This document shows, piece after piece, positions 56,056 through 64,000 of a DNA stretch of 64,000 nucleotides. This DNA comes from Nostoc sphaeroides (lineage in GTDB: Bacteria; Cyanobacteriota; Cyanobacteriia; Cyanobacteriales; Nostocaceae). The stretch is taken from assembly GCF_003443655.1 (NCBI RefSeq), contig NZ_CP031941.1:491501-555500 (forward strand). Direction: 5' to 3'. The translations under genes were made by a program, and so were the position numbers. Position 1 is the first letter of the stretch, and each line of letters begins with the position of its first letter. The notes beneath the pieces were generated by a model, which saw nothing but the letters and a program-made list of their open reading frames with translations, was not told where the DNA came from and made no database searches.

Positions 56056-57363
56056 CTAACCAACCCAGCGCTCTTGGGCAAATCCTACAGCTATTTTGGC
56101 TAGTAGTGTCACAAAGGCGCCCAATATTAAATATCCCTGACGAGGATGGCGAGATAACAGCACACCAATGGCTATATTCAAGGGCACAATACCGTATGCA
56201 AGGCGGCTCAAGGAAATAGTACCTCCAGAGGCTAGCAGTAAACCAATACCACAAAAGCCATAAATCACTGTAACTGGGGTCAGTTGCCTGTGTAAGCGCC
56301 ACAACATATAGCCACCACCCAAGACCATGAACAAGTTGAGGAAGTTATTGATCCACTGTTCGCTTGCCAGAATCAACAAAAATAAGACTAAACCATAAAA
56401 GCCATAAAATAATTTTACAGAACTAAAAAGTTGACGGAAACGCCAAAAAAGATAGCCGCTAGCAATAATCACGCCAAAAAGCAAGATATACCAGGGGTCT
56501 TGAATCCCACCAGAGGGGTTTTGAACCCAACCAAATCGCCAATTTTTACTGCCAACTGCAATTTGCATGATCATGTTTAACCAACCCTGCCAATCAAAAC
56601 CTAGAGTTGGTCGCCATCCCCGTTGTGCTTCGATAAAAGCTAAAGGGTTACCAAAATAAATCGCACAATACAAACTGAATAGAAGTATGCCAATTGCGGT
56701 AGAAAAACCGGCTATATAGGCAATGGGTGGTCGGCGTTCTTTCCAGGCTGCGATCGCAAATGCTGGAATTAGTGCCATACCTGTAGGACGTGTTGCTGTA
56801 GCCATCGCGCCCCAAAGGGCAGTCCAGCCATACTGCTTTTGATCAAACGCCCGCAAAGCCGATGTACTCAAAAACAAATACAGCCCCTCTGTGTAAACTA
56901 CCCCTGTAAACATGGAAGATGGATACAAAGAAACTACAGAAGTCGTCCACTGCGCTGCATTGATCCCATAATTCTCTTTGATCCAAAAGTACAAACAGTA
57001 AAGGGCTGCGAAAAATGCCAAGTTGTTGACTAACGTCCCTGCTAATTCAAACGGTAAGCCCAATTTCATCAAAAGCCAAATGCTTAAGGGAAACAGGGGA
57101 AAGAAGGCAAGATTGTGTTGCTTACCGTCATTTACAAATTCATAACCAGAAGTTGCGATCGCTCGGTAATGCGTACTATCCCATGCATCAAAAACACCCC
57201 AGCCAAAATGGGGCAAAAATTCTTCTGCTGGTAACGGTAGTTTTGGCGCAATCAGCAACATAGCAGTCCAGATAAATATTCGGCTGGCAAGCCATATTGC
57301 TGCTGGAAACAGGAAATCATTTTTCCATAAAACTTTTTTTATAACTATCTGAACTTTGACCAT
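56056..57363 (-). CDS. PIG-V/mannosyltransferase-like GT-C protein, paralogue 2
   Basis: 435 residues from the ATG at 57363 (MVKVQIVIKKVLWKNDFLF). Homology with the paralogue at 51467-52732 begins in this region, so I prefer it to the GTG at 57420, which adds 19 residues not found in the paralogue. It has the same WDSxxY motif, the run RPTGMALIPAFAIAAWKERR and about 10 helices. The neighbours are the EamA transporter (45 bp downstream on the same strand) and dxr (divergent). Confidence 0.8.
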   Translation of the reverse strand: MVKVQIVIKKVLWKNDFLFPAAIWLASRIFIWTAMLLIAPKLPLPAEEFLPHFGWGVFDAWDSTHYRAIATSGYEFVNDGKQHNLAFFPLFPLSIWLLMKLGLPFELAGTLVNNLAFFAALYCLYFWIKENYGINAAQWTTSVVSLYPSSMFTGVVYTEGLYLFLSTSALRAFDQKQYGWTALWGAMATATRPTGMALIPAFAIAAWKERRPPIAYIAGFSTAIGILLFSLYCAIYFGNPLAFIEAQRGWRPTLGFDWQGWLNMIMQIAVGSKNWRFGWVQNPSGGIQDPWYILLFGVIIASGYLFWRFRQLFSSVKLFYGFYGLVLFLLILASEQWINNFLNLFMVLGGGYMLWRLHRQLTPVTVIYGFCGIGLLLASGGTISLSRLAYGIVPLNIAIGVLLSRHPRQGYLILGAFVTLLAKIAVGFAQERWVG

Positions 57364-57420
57364 AAGGTTGAGTGCTTCAACAAACTCCTTTATGCATTCT
57401 TTTACATATAGCTGCAACAC

Positions 57421-57806
57421 AGCAATTTATGACTAACATTTTGCATATTAAATCTTCCACCAACATAATTAACAAACTGGACAGATTAAAAATTACTTAA
57501 AAGTATTCCCTATTTAGTTACTTTTGCCAATTGTCTCGGAATTTATCTTTAAAATATACTATTTACAAATACAATTTTTGTCTATTTATATGAAAATTGA
57601 GCAATTTTAGTACTTTATGGCTAGCATATCGAGTTGAAATTAACGGATTGGGGCTAAGGCACTGACGAGGACACAGGTAAATTTTCCTTCTTTGCGTCTC
57701 CCCCTCTCCCTCTCGTTGCCCTCAGTGTATCGATTATAGTGATTCCTGTTATTAAAGAGTCCCCAGCAATTTATAGTGGGAGTTGTCTGTAAATCCTTAA
57801 GCAATT
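57421..57806. other. Intergenic region upstream of dxr
   Basis: 386 bp, AT-rich in the first half. Includes a CCCCTCTCCCTCTC stretch near 57700. The dxr promoter probably lies within. No hairpin or ORF of note. Confidence 0.4.
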
Positions 57807-59003
57807 GTGAAAGCGATTACTCTTGTTGGTTCCACTGGTTCTATTGGTACTCAGACTTTAGATATTGTCACTCAGTACCCAGATCAGTTTCGGATTGTGG
57901 GATTGGCAGCTGGGAACAATGTAGAGATGTTGGCTGCTCAAATTCGGCAGTTTCGACCGGAAATAGCAGCCATTTGCTCAGAAGATAAATTACCAGCGCT
58001 CAAAGAAGCTATCATTGACCTTGATCCCCAACCGATTTTACTGGCTGGTGAAGCTGGAGTGATAGAAGTCGCTCGCTACGGCGATGCTCAAACTGTTGTG
58101 ACTGGGATCGTTGGTTGTGCTGGTTTGCTACCCACGATCGCAGCTATTGAAGCTGGTAAAGATATTGCCTTAGCGAACAAAGAAACCCTGATTGCTGGGG
58201 CCCCTGTGGTTCTACCCCTAGTTGAAAAACACGGTGTAAAATTACTCCCAGCCGATTCCGAACATTCCGCAATATTTCAGTGTCTCCAAGGTGTGCCAAA
58301 GGCGGGCTTGCGGAAAATTTTACTCACGGCATCGGGTGGGGCTTTCCGAGACTGGGATGTAGAAAAGTTAGCAGATGTAACTGTTGCTGACGCGCTCAAG
58401 CATCCTAATTGGTCGATGGGGCGGAAAATCACAGTAGACTCTGCTACTTTGATGAATAAAGGACTGGAAGTAATTGAGGCTCACTTCCTGTTTGGGTTGG
58501 ATTATGACAATATCGAAATTGTCATTCATCCCCAGAGCATTATTCACTCGCTGATTGAATTGCAAGATACTTCCGTTTTAGCCCAACTCGGTTGGCCGGA
58601 TATGCGCTTACCGTTACTGTATGCTCTATCTTGGCCCGATCGCATCTACACCAACTGGGAACGACTAGATTTAGTCAAAGCTGGAAACTTAACCTTCCGT
58701 GAACCAGATCACCAGAAGTATCCTTGTATGCAGTTGGCTTATGCTGTGGGTAAAGCTGGTGGTTCGATGCCAGCTGTGTTAAATGCCGCAAATGAGCAAG
58801 CTGTAGCTTTATTTTTAGATGAAAAAATTCGCTTTTTAGATATTCCCCGGTGTATCGAATGGGTGTGCGATCGCCATCAAAATGATCACCGTGCAAATCC
58901 CTCTTTAGATGACATTTTGGCAGCAGATAAATGGGCAAGACAAGAAGTTTTAACAGCGACTGAAAAGTTAGAAACTCACTCGCGGATAATTTCTTTGCGA
59001 TAA
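57807..59003 (+). CDS. dxr: 1-deoxy-D-xylulose 5-phosphate reductoisomerase
   Basis: Second step of the non-mevalonate isoprenoid pathway (to 2-C-methyl-D-erythritol 4-phosphate). 398 residues from GTG, full length. NADPH-binding [13 protein letters not shown] (about 7), metal-binding [11 protein letters not shown] (Asp about 149, Glu about 151), substrate loop [20 protein letters not shown] (about 204-223; catalytic acidic residue in GLEVIEAH) and [10 protein letters not shown] (about 236) are all present. It feeds the pathway that also uses uppS and menA in this window. Confidence 0.96.
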   Translation: MKAITLVGSTGSIGTQTLDIVTQYPDQFRIVGLAAGNNVEMLAAQIRQFRPEIAAICSEDKLPALKEAIIDLDPQPILLAGEAGVIEVARYGDAQTVVTGIVGCAGLLPTIAAIEAGKDIALANKETLIAGAPVVLPLVEKHGVKLLPADSEHSAIFQCLQGVPKAGLRKILLTASGGAFRDWDVEKLADVTVADALKHPNWSMGRKITVDSATLMNKGLEVIEAHFLFGLDYDNIEIVIHPQSIIHSLIELQDTSVLAQLGWPDMRLPLLYALSWPDRIYTNWERLDLVKAGNLTFREPDHQKYPCMQLAYAVGKAGGSMPAVLNAANEQAVALFLDEKIRFLDIPRCIEWVCDRHQNDHRANPSLDDILAADKWARQEVLTATEKLETHSRIISLR

Positions 59004-59060
59004 AAAACTTCATTCAGATACCCAAAAGGCAGATTTTCTGGCTCTTGACCAATTCCTATT

Positions 59061-59087
59061 TAGCCTTCAGCCTAATGCTGAAGGCTA
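59061..59087 (+). terminator. Hairpin downstream of dxr
   Basis: TAGCCTTCAG and CTGAAGGCTA form a perfect 10-bp stem with loop CCTAATG, 57 bp after dxr. A T-run is absent on the plus side, so it may be a dispersed hairpin rather than a terminator. Confidence 0.4.
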
Positions 59088-59217
59088 ACAGCTAAAAATC
59101 CAAGTCTAATTGCCAGTATTGTTAGCTTGCTACCTTGTTCAAAAAACTTCCAGCAATTCTGCCAAATTGCCAAATAAGTTGCCTTTTACCCGAATAATTG
59201 GATCATTTTCAGCTAAT

Positions 59218-59370
59218 ATGGCATTGACACAGTTAGACAAAAATCTTAGCTTTAGTATCTATTCCAAATTAGGTCTAATAGCTTTAGCAATAGTAATTTT
59301 GACTTCAGATAAAAATTTACCCTTTCTAAATAAAGACCTTCTCAGACAAGGGCAATTATTAAGGAATTAA
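59218..59370 (+). CDS. Possible small membrane protein
   Basis: 50 codons: MALTQLDKNLSFSIYSKLG, then a hydrophobic stretch LIALAIVILTS. The ORF is open further upstream to 59110 but that part looks non-coding. It ends 5 bp before the next small gene. Weak evidence; could be chance. Confidence 0.3.
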   Translation: MALTQLDKNLSFSIYSKLGLIALAIVILTSDKNLPFLNKDLLRQGQLLRN

Positions 59371-59375
59371 TATAT

Positions 59376-59573
59376 ATGATTATTACGTTGATTATAGCTT
59401 GGATAGTCTTCATAATATTATGGAAATTGTTGAAAGCAACCGTGAGCACTGCATTAACTCTTGCGGCAATCCTTGTTTTATTAAATATTAGTTTTGGCAT
59501 TACTCCACAAGATATTTGGCATTATGTAACCCAGTTTGCTCAAAATCTGTCGCAGATCCAAACAGGAAAGTAA
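59376..59573 (+). CDS. Small conserved-looking membrane protein (65 residues)
   Basis: MIITLIIAWIVFIILWKLLK and TALTLAAILVLLNISFGI are two membrane segments with a short hydrophilic C-terminus (TPQDIWHYVTQFAQNLSQI). GGAAT lies about 10 bases upstream of the ATG. It resembles small cyanobacterial membrane proteins but I cannot name a family. Confidence 0.6.
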   Translation: MIITLIIAWIVFIILWKLLKATVSTALTLAAILVLLNISFGITPQDIWHYVTQFAQNLSQIQTGK

Positions 59574-59640
59574 AAATTTATACTTCACCTTTCATGAGCA
59601 AAAGTGAAGTATAAAAATATTAAATGACAACCTTTCTTGG

Positions 59641-60159
59641 TCAATTTTTATTTAATGCTGAAATCTTGGCTAAGGCATCCTTAAAACTCGGCGGCAACTG
59701 ACGCATAATCTTGCCTCTGTCGCGATCTAAAGCCACTAATGTCACCTTAGCCGTGACGTATAATTCTTGTCCATCAGTTGAGACAATGGCATAATCCCAA
59801 TTGATGCGGACACCTGTCACCTCAGCCATGCGCGTTTTTACCATCACTGCCATACCCAATTGAATTGCACGATGATAGCGCACCGACAATTCTACAACTG
59901 GTAAATCGCAACCTATAGCGACTAAATCAGCAAATTCAATCCCTATAGATCGCAAGCATTCAATCCGTGCTTCTTCCATCCAAGCAATATAAGAACCATG
60001 CCAGACAACACCTGCATAGTCAGTGTGGTGGGGTTGCACTCTGACAGGATATTCAAACCAATTCCCAAATTCATGACTTGATGGATTGTCAAGGGCGGTG
60101 GTTGGTGGTAGTTTTGGTTGGCTAGATTTTTCTTCTGACATCTTCAAATTTCTCAGCAC
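59641..60159 (-). CDS. Hotdog-fold acyl-CoA thioesterase (YbgC/FcbC-like)
   Basis: 172 residues. The active-site segment VQPHHTDYAGVVWHGSYIAWMEEARI (Asp about 47, shown in part) is the 4HBT signature. Ends with CoA-pocket strands AMVMVKTRMAEVTGVRINW-like and VALDRDRGKIM. The N-terminal 35 residues are disordered and the alternative start MSEEKS (60141) is possible. The family includes 1,4-dihydroxy-2-naphthoyl-CoA hydrolase in cyanobacteria; that assignment is only suggestive here. Confidence 0.82.
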   Translation of the reverse strand: MLRNLKMSEEKSSQPKLPPTTALDNPSSHEFGNWFEYPVRVQPHHTDYAGVVWHGSYIAWMEEARIECLRSIGIEFADLVAIGCDLPVVELSVRYHRAIQLGMAVMVKTRMAEVTGVRINWDYAIVSTDGQELYVTAKVTLVALDRDRGKIMRQLPPSFKDALAKISALNKN

Positions 60160-61053
60160 CTAATAAATTTTACAAATTATTGAATAGCATAAAAAACCTT
60201 TAATCTTTTCGCCGAAACCTATTCCGAGTTGAAAATACACCAAGCCAGCAGTATAACGGTATACCTTGCTTAGGTTTGATTTTTTGTTTAAGTCCCACTA
60301 GTGCTCTGTCTCATTAATTCTGATTGATTAGTTTGTTACCAAAACCCTGTAAAGACGCGAAATTTCGCGTCTCTACAACCCCGCAAAATTAATGGGACAG
60401 ACTACTAGTGTTTTGTCCCATTAGTTCTGATTGATTAGTTTATTACCAAAACCCTGTAAAGACGCGAAATTTCGCGTCTCTACAACCCAGCAAAATTAAT
60501 GGGACAGACCACTAGTGGTTTATGTCATTAATTTTGAGGGGGGAAAAAGTTCGTACTAAGGACTTTAATCCTAGATTTTTAAGCACGTTTTGTGGTTACT
60601 ACGAATCCAGCAAAATTAATCAGACAAGGCAGGGTGCGCTTTGCTGGCGAGAAACGTTTCCCCTTTTCACCCTGATCCCTGCCTCTTCGGTCAGCTAAAA
60701 AATTCATTAAAAATTCATAATTCATAATTGATAATTCATAATTTCGTTATATAAGTAGATTTAGACCCAGGCAAAACGGAGTTGCTTGCTTGATAGTTGC
60801 AGCTTTTTTAACCTGTCTTTATAATTATGAATTATGAATTAGTAATTACTAATTATCTTGTGCGTTTTACTAACCTTCCAGCTAAAGGCTCAAAATGCGG
60901 CTCGTGAGGTTTTGGCAGATACAAAAAAATGTGCGATGGGCCAGCCACGAGCCAATCACTTAATGGTAATGGAGAATAGGTAAGAGCGATCGCTAACTCA
61001 CCATTACCAATTACCGATAATGAATTTCTAATTTGCCATCGACCTTTGAAACC
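60160..61053. other. Repeat-filled intergenic region
   Basis: About 890 bp. 60296-60630 holds three tandem MITE-like units. 60700-60860 is AT-rich with ATTCATAATTGATAATTCATAA and the inverse ATTATGAATTATGAATT, like 15750-15890. No gene. Confidence 0.55.
60296..60630. mobile_element. Three tandem MITE-like units at CTAG sites
   Basis: Units 60296-60410, 60403-60518 and about 60509-60630. Each begins CACTAGTG-N2-TCTGTC-type (with variants) and ends in GGGACAGACTACTAGTG or close. Unit boundaries share CACTAGTG/CTAG, suggesting insertion of one element beside another at a CTAG target. Units 1 and 2 also share the internal hairpin GTAAAGACGCGAAATTTCGC; unit 3 is degenerate. A four-base YTAR target is a feature of the IS701 family, which is an inference here. 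Confidence 0.65.
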
Positions 61054-61398
61054 TTAATACTTCTTGGCAAGAGTTTTAGAGCCTGTATCGGTTTGCATAG
61101 ATTGCTTGACAAGATCAGCCAGTTCGTCTAATTGGCTAATTGCCTCCGCACCTTCTAGCTTCATTAATTCGCGGTCATCCCGCATTTCCGTCCAAGTAAT
61201 CCCGTAATCGGACACCAAAAACCGAATCAGGTGGTTATCACCCAAGCTAACCATAAACGATGCACTATTCATTTGGTCGCCACAGGTGTAACAAGATGCA
61301 GGATACCCGCGCCGCTCTAATACAACCGCCAAGGCTTGTAGGTTCATTACCAAGTCTTGGACGAATTGTCGATGTTGATGTGCTAGTCTCAGAAACAC
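61054..61398 (-). CDS. DUF1815 family protein
   Basis: 114 residues, a family found in cyanobacteria. Recognisable parts are RLAHQHRQFVQDLVMNLQAL (about 4-23), RRGYPASCYTCGDQMNSASF (about 30-49) and FLVSDYGITWTEMRDDREL. A conserved CYTCG suggests metal or redox chemistry. Unknown function. It stands alone. Confidence 0.85.
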   Translation of the reverse strand: MFLRLAHQHRQFVQDLVMNLQALAVVLERRGYPASCYTCGDQMNSASFMVSLGDNHLIRFLVSDYGITWTEMRDDRELMKLEGAEAISQLDELADLVKQSMQTDTGSKTLAKKY

Positions 61399-62004
61399 TT
61401 TTGTCCTCCAGACACCACAGTAATTTGAGTTTCTTTTATATTTTCTTTAGATTTTCTCATCCACTGGTATTGTAAACTATTCAATACAATTACCAGACAG
61501 ATGATATTGAGTCGTTAATTGACTACCTTGTTTAGGGTAGTGGATCAGGTTTTTGAGCGCCGTATCAAACTATTCAGTTTGCAAATTAAAAATCTCGGAC
61601 AGAATTGCTAAATTTAACTATATCTTTATACACTTCTGTCAGGGTAGATTCTTACAAGAAGCGATCCGCTTTAAGAGTAACTTAAATCTAGCAGTAGTCA
61701 ACTACAGAAAAGTTACATATTTCGCTTTTATTGGCGAGGTGCAGCCCAAGAGAGTGTTATTAGAGGCTATAACGTAGTTTTACATCGTTATGCTTTCTTT
61801 TGCTTAGATGTTTACTCTGTTCTCTTTCTAACGTAGATTTTGGTATAGACAGAGAATTAAGTATACCAAATTCGCTTCTCCTCTATATATAAAGTTGAGC
61901 AGATAACACTGGAAATTGGCTATTCAATACTGAGAACAAACCTTTAGTAGTTATTTGTACAAGCCTTACGTAGTTAATAGACAAGTCTAAGTAGAGAATT
62001 CAGA

Positions 62005-62112
62005 ATGGATAAACTAAACTCAACACTGACAATACCTAAACTAAGCAGAGCAATGTTGCCATTTAGGCAATATTTTCAGCTATTTTGGAATTATCTCCAA
62101 AAAGCTGTATAA
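62005..62112 (+). CDS. Possible 35-residue small protein
   Basis: MDKLNSTLTIPKLSRAMLPF followed by RQYFQLFWNYLQKAV. A weak GAG precedes the ATG. The C-terminal half is amphipathic with aromatic residues. There is no homology evidence; listed only because the region is otherwise empty. Confidence 0.2.
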   Translation: MDKLNSTLTIPKLSRAMLPFRQYFQLFWNYLQKAV

Positions 62113-62419
62113 ACTAAAGCACAGAAATTTGGAAAGCCCCTTGTATTAGTTTGGTTTTGCCAAATTGAATGGTTAATATATAATATATTTTGATTAATTA
62201 TCTAATCTAAATAATTATTATTTATAATAATGCCCATTTAAAACCCTTGCAAAAGAAAACTATAACCGAGGAAGCGCGATATAACTTATATTAATTTTTT
62301 ATAAGCTTGCATTAAATGATTATTTGTCCTTCCTTGGCGGTTCATTTTTTAAGATTACAGCTATTTACCTGAAAACTGCTGTAAGTGCATCTTCATGGAA
62401 AAGATCGAAAATTTTAAGT

Positions 62420-62454
62420 AAAAAACCTTGGCAGTAAACCTGTCAAGGTTTTTT
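62420..62454 (-). terminator. Bidirectional terminator after the CheA-like gene
   Basis: AAAAAACCTTG and CAAGGTTTTTT form an 11-bp stem with loop GCAGTAAACCTGT, A/T tails on both sides. It lies 43 bp beyond the stop codon. Confidence 0.85.
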
Positions 62455-62497
62455 AAGTACTCAATTTAATTACGTCTCCCTATTTAGGGTTTGCTTA

Positions 62498-64000
62498 CTA
62501 AACATTACTCGTACCGCTAACAAGTTTTTCCCCTTTCAACATCCGCGTCGCAGCTTCAAGTAGAGCTTCTTCGAGATAAGGCTTGGTAAAGTAGCCACTA
62601 GCACCGAGTTGAGCTGCAATTTGTCTGTGCTTGTCTGCACCGCGAGAGGTGAGCATGGCGATCGGTAAGTGGTTGAGGTTGGAGTCTTTCTGAATGCGAG
62701 AGAGTAACTCCAGACCATCGCAACGGGGCATTTCGATGTCGCAAAATACGATATCGCAAGGCAGACCAGAGCGGAGTTTATCCCAAGCTTCCTGCCCATC
62801 ACGCGCTTGTTCTACACGATAACCTGCCTTATTAAAGGTTAGGGAGAGCAACTCTCGGACTGTAATCGAGTCATCGACAATTAGCACTGTCGGGTCAATC
62901 TTCGCAGGAGAAGTGTCTACAGGAATTCCCTTCTGTTGCCAAGAATTGCCACCAATTTGTGTAGAAATCCGTCCTTGGAAGATGTCAATTATTTCTAGTA
63001 CGTCAGCAATGGGCATAATTCGACCATCACCCAGGACTGTAGCACCAGCTACACCAATGGGTTTAGGTGCTGGGCCTTCAAATTGCTTAATTACAATTTC
63101 TTGTTCGCTCAACACTAGGTCAATTTGCAGAGCAATTAAGGTATTTGCCGATCGCACCACGACCACAGAAACCATATCATCATCTCTAGTGCCGCCATAG
63201 ACATTACCGCGACTGATTTGGCGATTGAAGGTTAAAAGTTCCTTCAGGGGTCGGAATGGCAGCACCGTATCGCGCCAGGAAATAAATGATTCCCCATTGG
63301 CATCGTGCTGGATATTTTTGACTGGTATATCCAGGGTATCTTCTACACCGTCCATCGGGAAGGCGATTCTGGCTCGATCAGAGACGCAGCAGAGAGCTTT
63401 ACAAATACTCAGAGTTAGTGGCAGACGGATGGTGAAGGTGGTTCCCTTACCGATCGCAGAATCGGTGTTCACTGTCCCCCGAATTTCGCTAATTTCGGAG
63501 CGTACTACGTCCATACCCACACCACGACCAGAAATTTCATCTGCTTGGTCTTTGATTGTAAAACCAGACTGGAACAGCAGATCGTAGACTTCCAGGCGAG
63601 ACATGGCTAATGATTGCGCTTCTGTAATCATGCCAATCTTCACCGCCTTAGCTTTAACCCTTGCTGAATCGATACCTGCGCCATCATCTCCTACAGAAAT
63701 GATCGTTTGGTTGCCTTGGTGGAAGGCACGGATAGTAATGATTCCTACAGGTGGTTTTCCAGCAGCGTGCCTTTCTTCTGGGGTTTCAATACCGTGAGCG
63801 ATCGCATTATTCAGCATGTGAGTTAATGGATCGGTGAGATGATCCAAAATCATCTTGTCAATTAAGGTATCACCACCTTCAATTACCAATTCCACTTGTT
63901 TGCCACACTTGATAGCGTTGTCACGTACTCCTCGCCGCCAGCGATCAATAGTTTGGGCAAAAGGCACCATTCGCGCTCTTGTTAATCCCTCTTGTAGCTG
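62498..64000 (-). CDS. CheA-like hybrid histidine kinase, 3' part, cut by right edge
   Basis: The frame continues past the window, because QLQEGLTRARMVPF is read in frame from 64000, so the Hpt and dimerisation parts are missing. What is visible is the HATPase (HLTDPLTHMLNNAIAHGIE, about 5% from the edge; GDDGAGID; GRGVGMDVV), a CheW-like domain (about 63300-62940) and a receiver at the C-terminus (LIVDDSITVRELL, phospho-acceptor in IVFCDIEMPRCDG, Lys in YFTKPY). This is the layout of cyanobacterial phototaxis/chemotaxis or type IV pilus kinases. Terminator downstream. Confidence 0.9.
   Translation of the reverse strand, partial: QLQEGLTRARMVPFAQTIDRWRRGVRDNAIKCGKQVELVIEGGDTLIDKMILDHLTDPLTHMLNNAIAHGIETPEERHAAGKPPVGIITIRAFHQGNQTIISVGDDGAGIDSARVKAKAVKIGMITEAQSLAMSRLEVYDLLFQSGFTIKDQADEISGRGVGMDVVRSEISEIRGTVNTDSAIGKGTTFTIRLPLTLSICKALCCVSDRARIAFPMDGVEDTLDIPVKNIQHDANGESFISWRDTVLPFRPLKELLTFNRQISRGNVYGGTRDDDMVSVVVVRSANTLIALQIDLVLSEQEIVIKQFEGPAPKPIGVAGATVLGDGRIMPIADVLEIIDIFQGRISTQIGGNSWQQKGIPVDTSPAKIDPTVLIVDDSITVRELLSLTFNKAGYRVEQARDGQEAWDKLRSGLPCDIVFCDIEMPRCDGLELLSRIQKDSNLNHLPIAMLTSRGADKHRQIAAQLGASGYFTKPYLEEALLEAATRMLKGEKLVSGTSNV

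Larger units (their letters stand above)
61399..62497. other. Gene-poor region, about 1.1 kb
   Basis: No convincing long gene. A frame at 61553-61777 (74 codons) has no family resemblance. A short ORF at 62005-62112 (35 codons) is entered separately. The sequence is AT-rich with no clear RNA fold visible by eye, so a structured RNA or small genes cannot be excluded. A terminator for the CheA-like gene ends the region. Confidence 0.45.

Noticed and set aside
56012..56302. 97-codon N-terminal extension of the EamA protein
   Set aside because: It overlaps the PIG-V-like gene in another frame, is rich in Cys/Trp/Tyr with no resemblance to EamA, and a good Met starts the first helix.
61553..61777. 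74-codon ORF in the gene-poor stretch
   Set aside because: No ribosome-binding site, no recognisable motif, start in a region of low complexity.

Overview
The window reads as chromosomal DNA of a filamentous, Nostoc/Anabaena-type cyanobacterium. The evidence is very frequent HIP1 octamers (GCGATCGC), many short tandemly repeated heptamers and dispersed hairpins typical of Nostoc genomes, and cyanobacterial marker families (DUF1815, DUF3143, cyanobacterial menA, dnaK1, CheA-type hybrid kinase with C-terminal REC). The species cannot be named from the sequence alone.

Layout. 1-7.3 kb: divergent menA (cut by the left edge) and menF, then proA and a TPR-M48 membrane protease. 7.3-8.2 kb: repeat-rich gap with a 21-nt tandem array and a nested MITE. 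8.2-14 kb: ionotropic glutamate receptor-like channel, mazG, DUF2227, tRNA-Val, a DUF433/DUF5615 toxin-antitoxin pair with a broken toxin, an alpha/beta hydrolase and a possible PD-(D/E)XK protein. 14-20 kb: leuC, leuD, two related MITEs, an acyltransferase, tRNA-Ala and trhO. 20-24.7 kb: a two-component locus whose second kinase, with a cyanobacteriochrome-like GAF domain, is split by an intact IS5-type element. 25-28 kb: SagB-type dehydrogenase and M28 peptidase. 28-33.2 kb: dnaK1-dnaJ, a Phd/ParE pair, a small J-domain protein and DUF3143. 33.3-37.7 kb: ParD/ParE, then the lysA-cdaA-uppS run and divergent rimI. 38-41.4 kb: clpC and a peptidoglycan-binding-domain protein. 41.4-48.4 kb: an accessory island. 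48.4-57.4 kb: a membrane cluster of GT-C type glycosyltransferases plus a double EamA transporter. 57.8-64 kb: dxr, small membrane proteins, a thioesterase, DUF1815, a gene-poor stretch and the 3' part of a CheA-like hybrid kinase cut by the right edge.

How genes work together. menA/menF make phylloquinone; leuC/leuD are the two subunits of isopropylmalate isomerase; dxr and uppS serve isoprenoid and undecaprenyl synthesis; lysA, cdaA and uppS together link diaminopimelate, c-di-AMP and lipid carrier for the cell wall; dnaK1, dnaJ and clpC are protein quality control. The GT-C proteins probably use polyprenyl-phosphate sugars.

The most unusual parts are: (i) the 43.4-48.4 kb island, where a Bpu10I-like restriction enzyme/C5 methyltransferase pair, a ParDE pair and a small-protein/aspartyl-protease pair lie between a full and a deleted copy of the same block; (ii) an orphan 554-residue protein combining a cold-shock-like N-terminus with eight C-terminal cysteines; (iii) the IS5-split photoreceptor-like kinase, which the sequence predicts would be restored exactly by excision; and (iv) several MITE families whose target-site duplications can be read directly (3-bp TNA, 8-bp, 10-bp and CTAG types).
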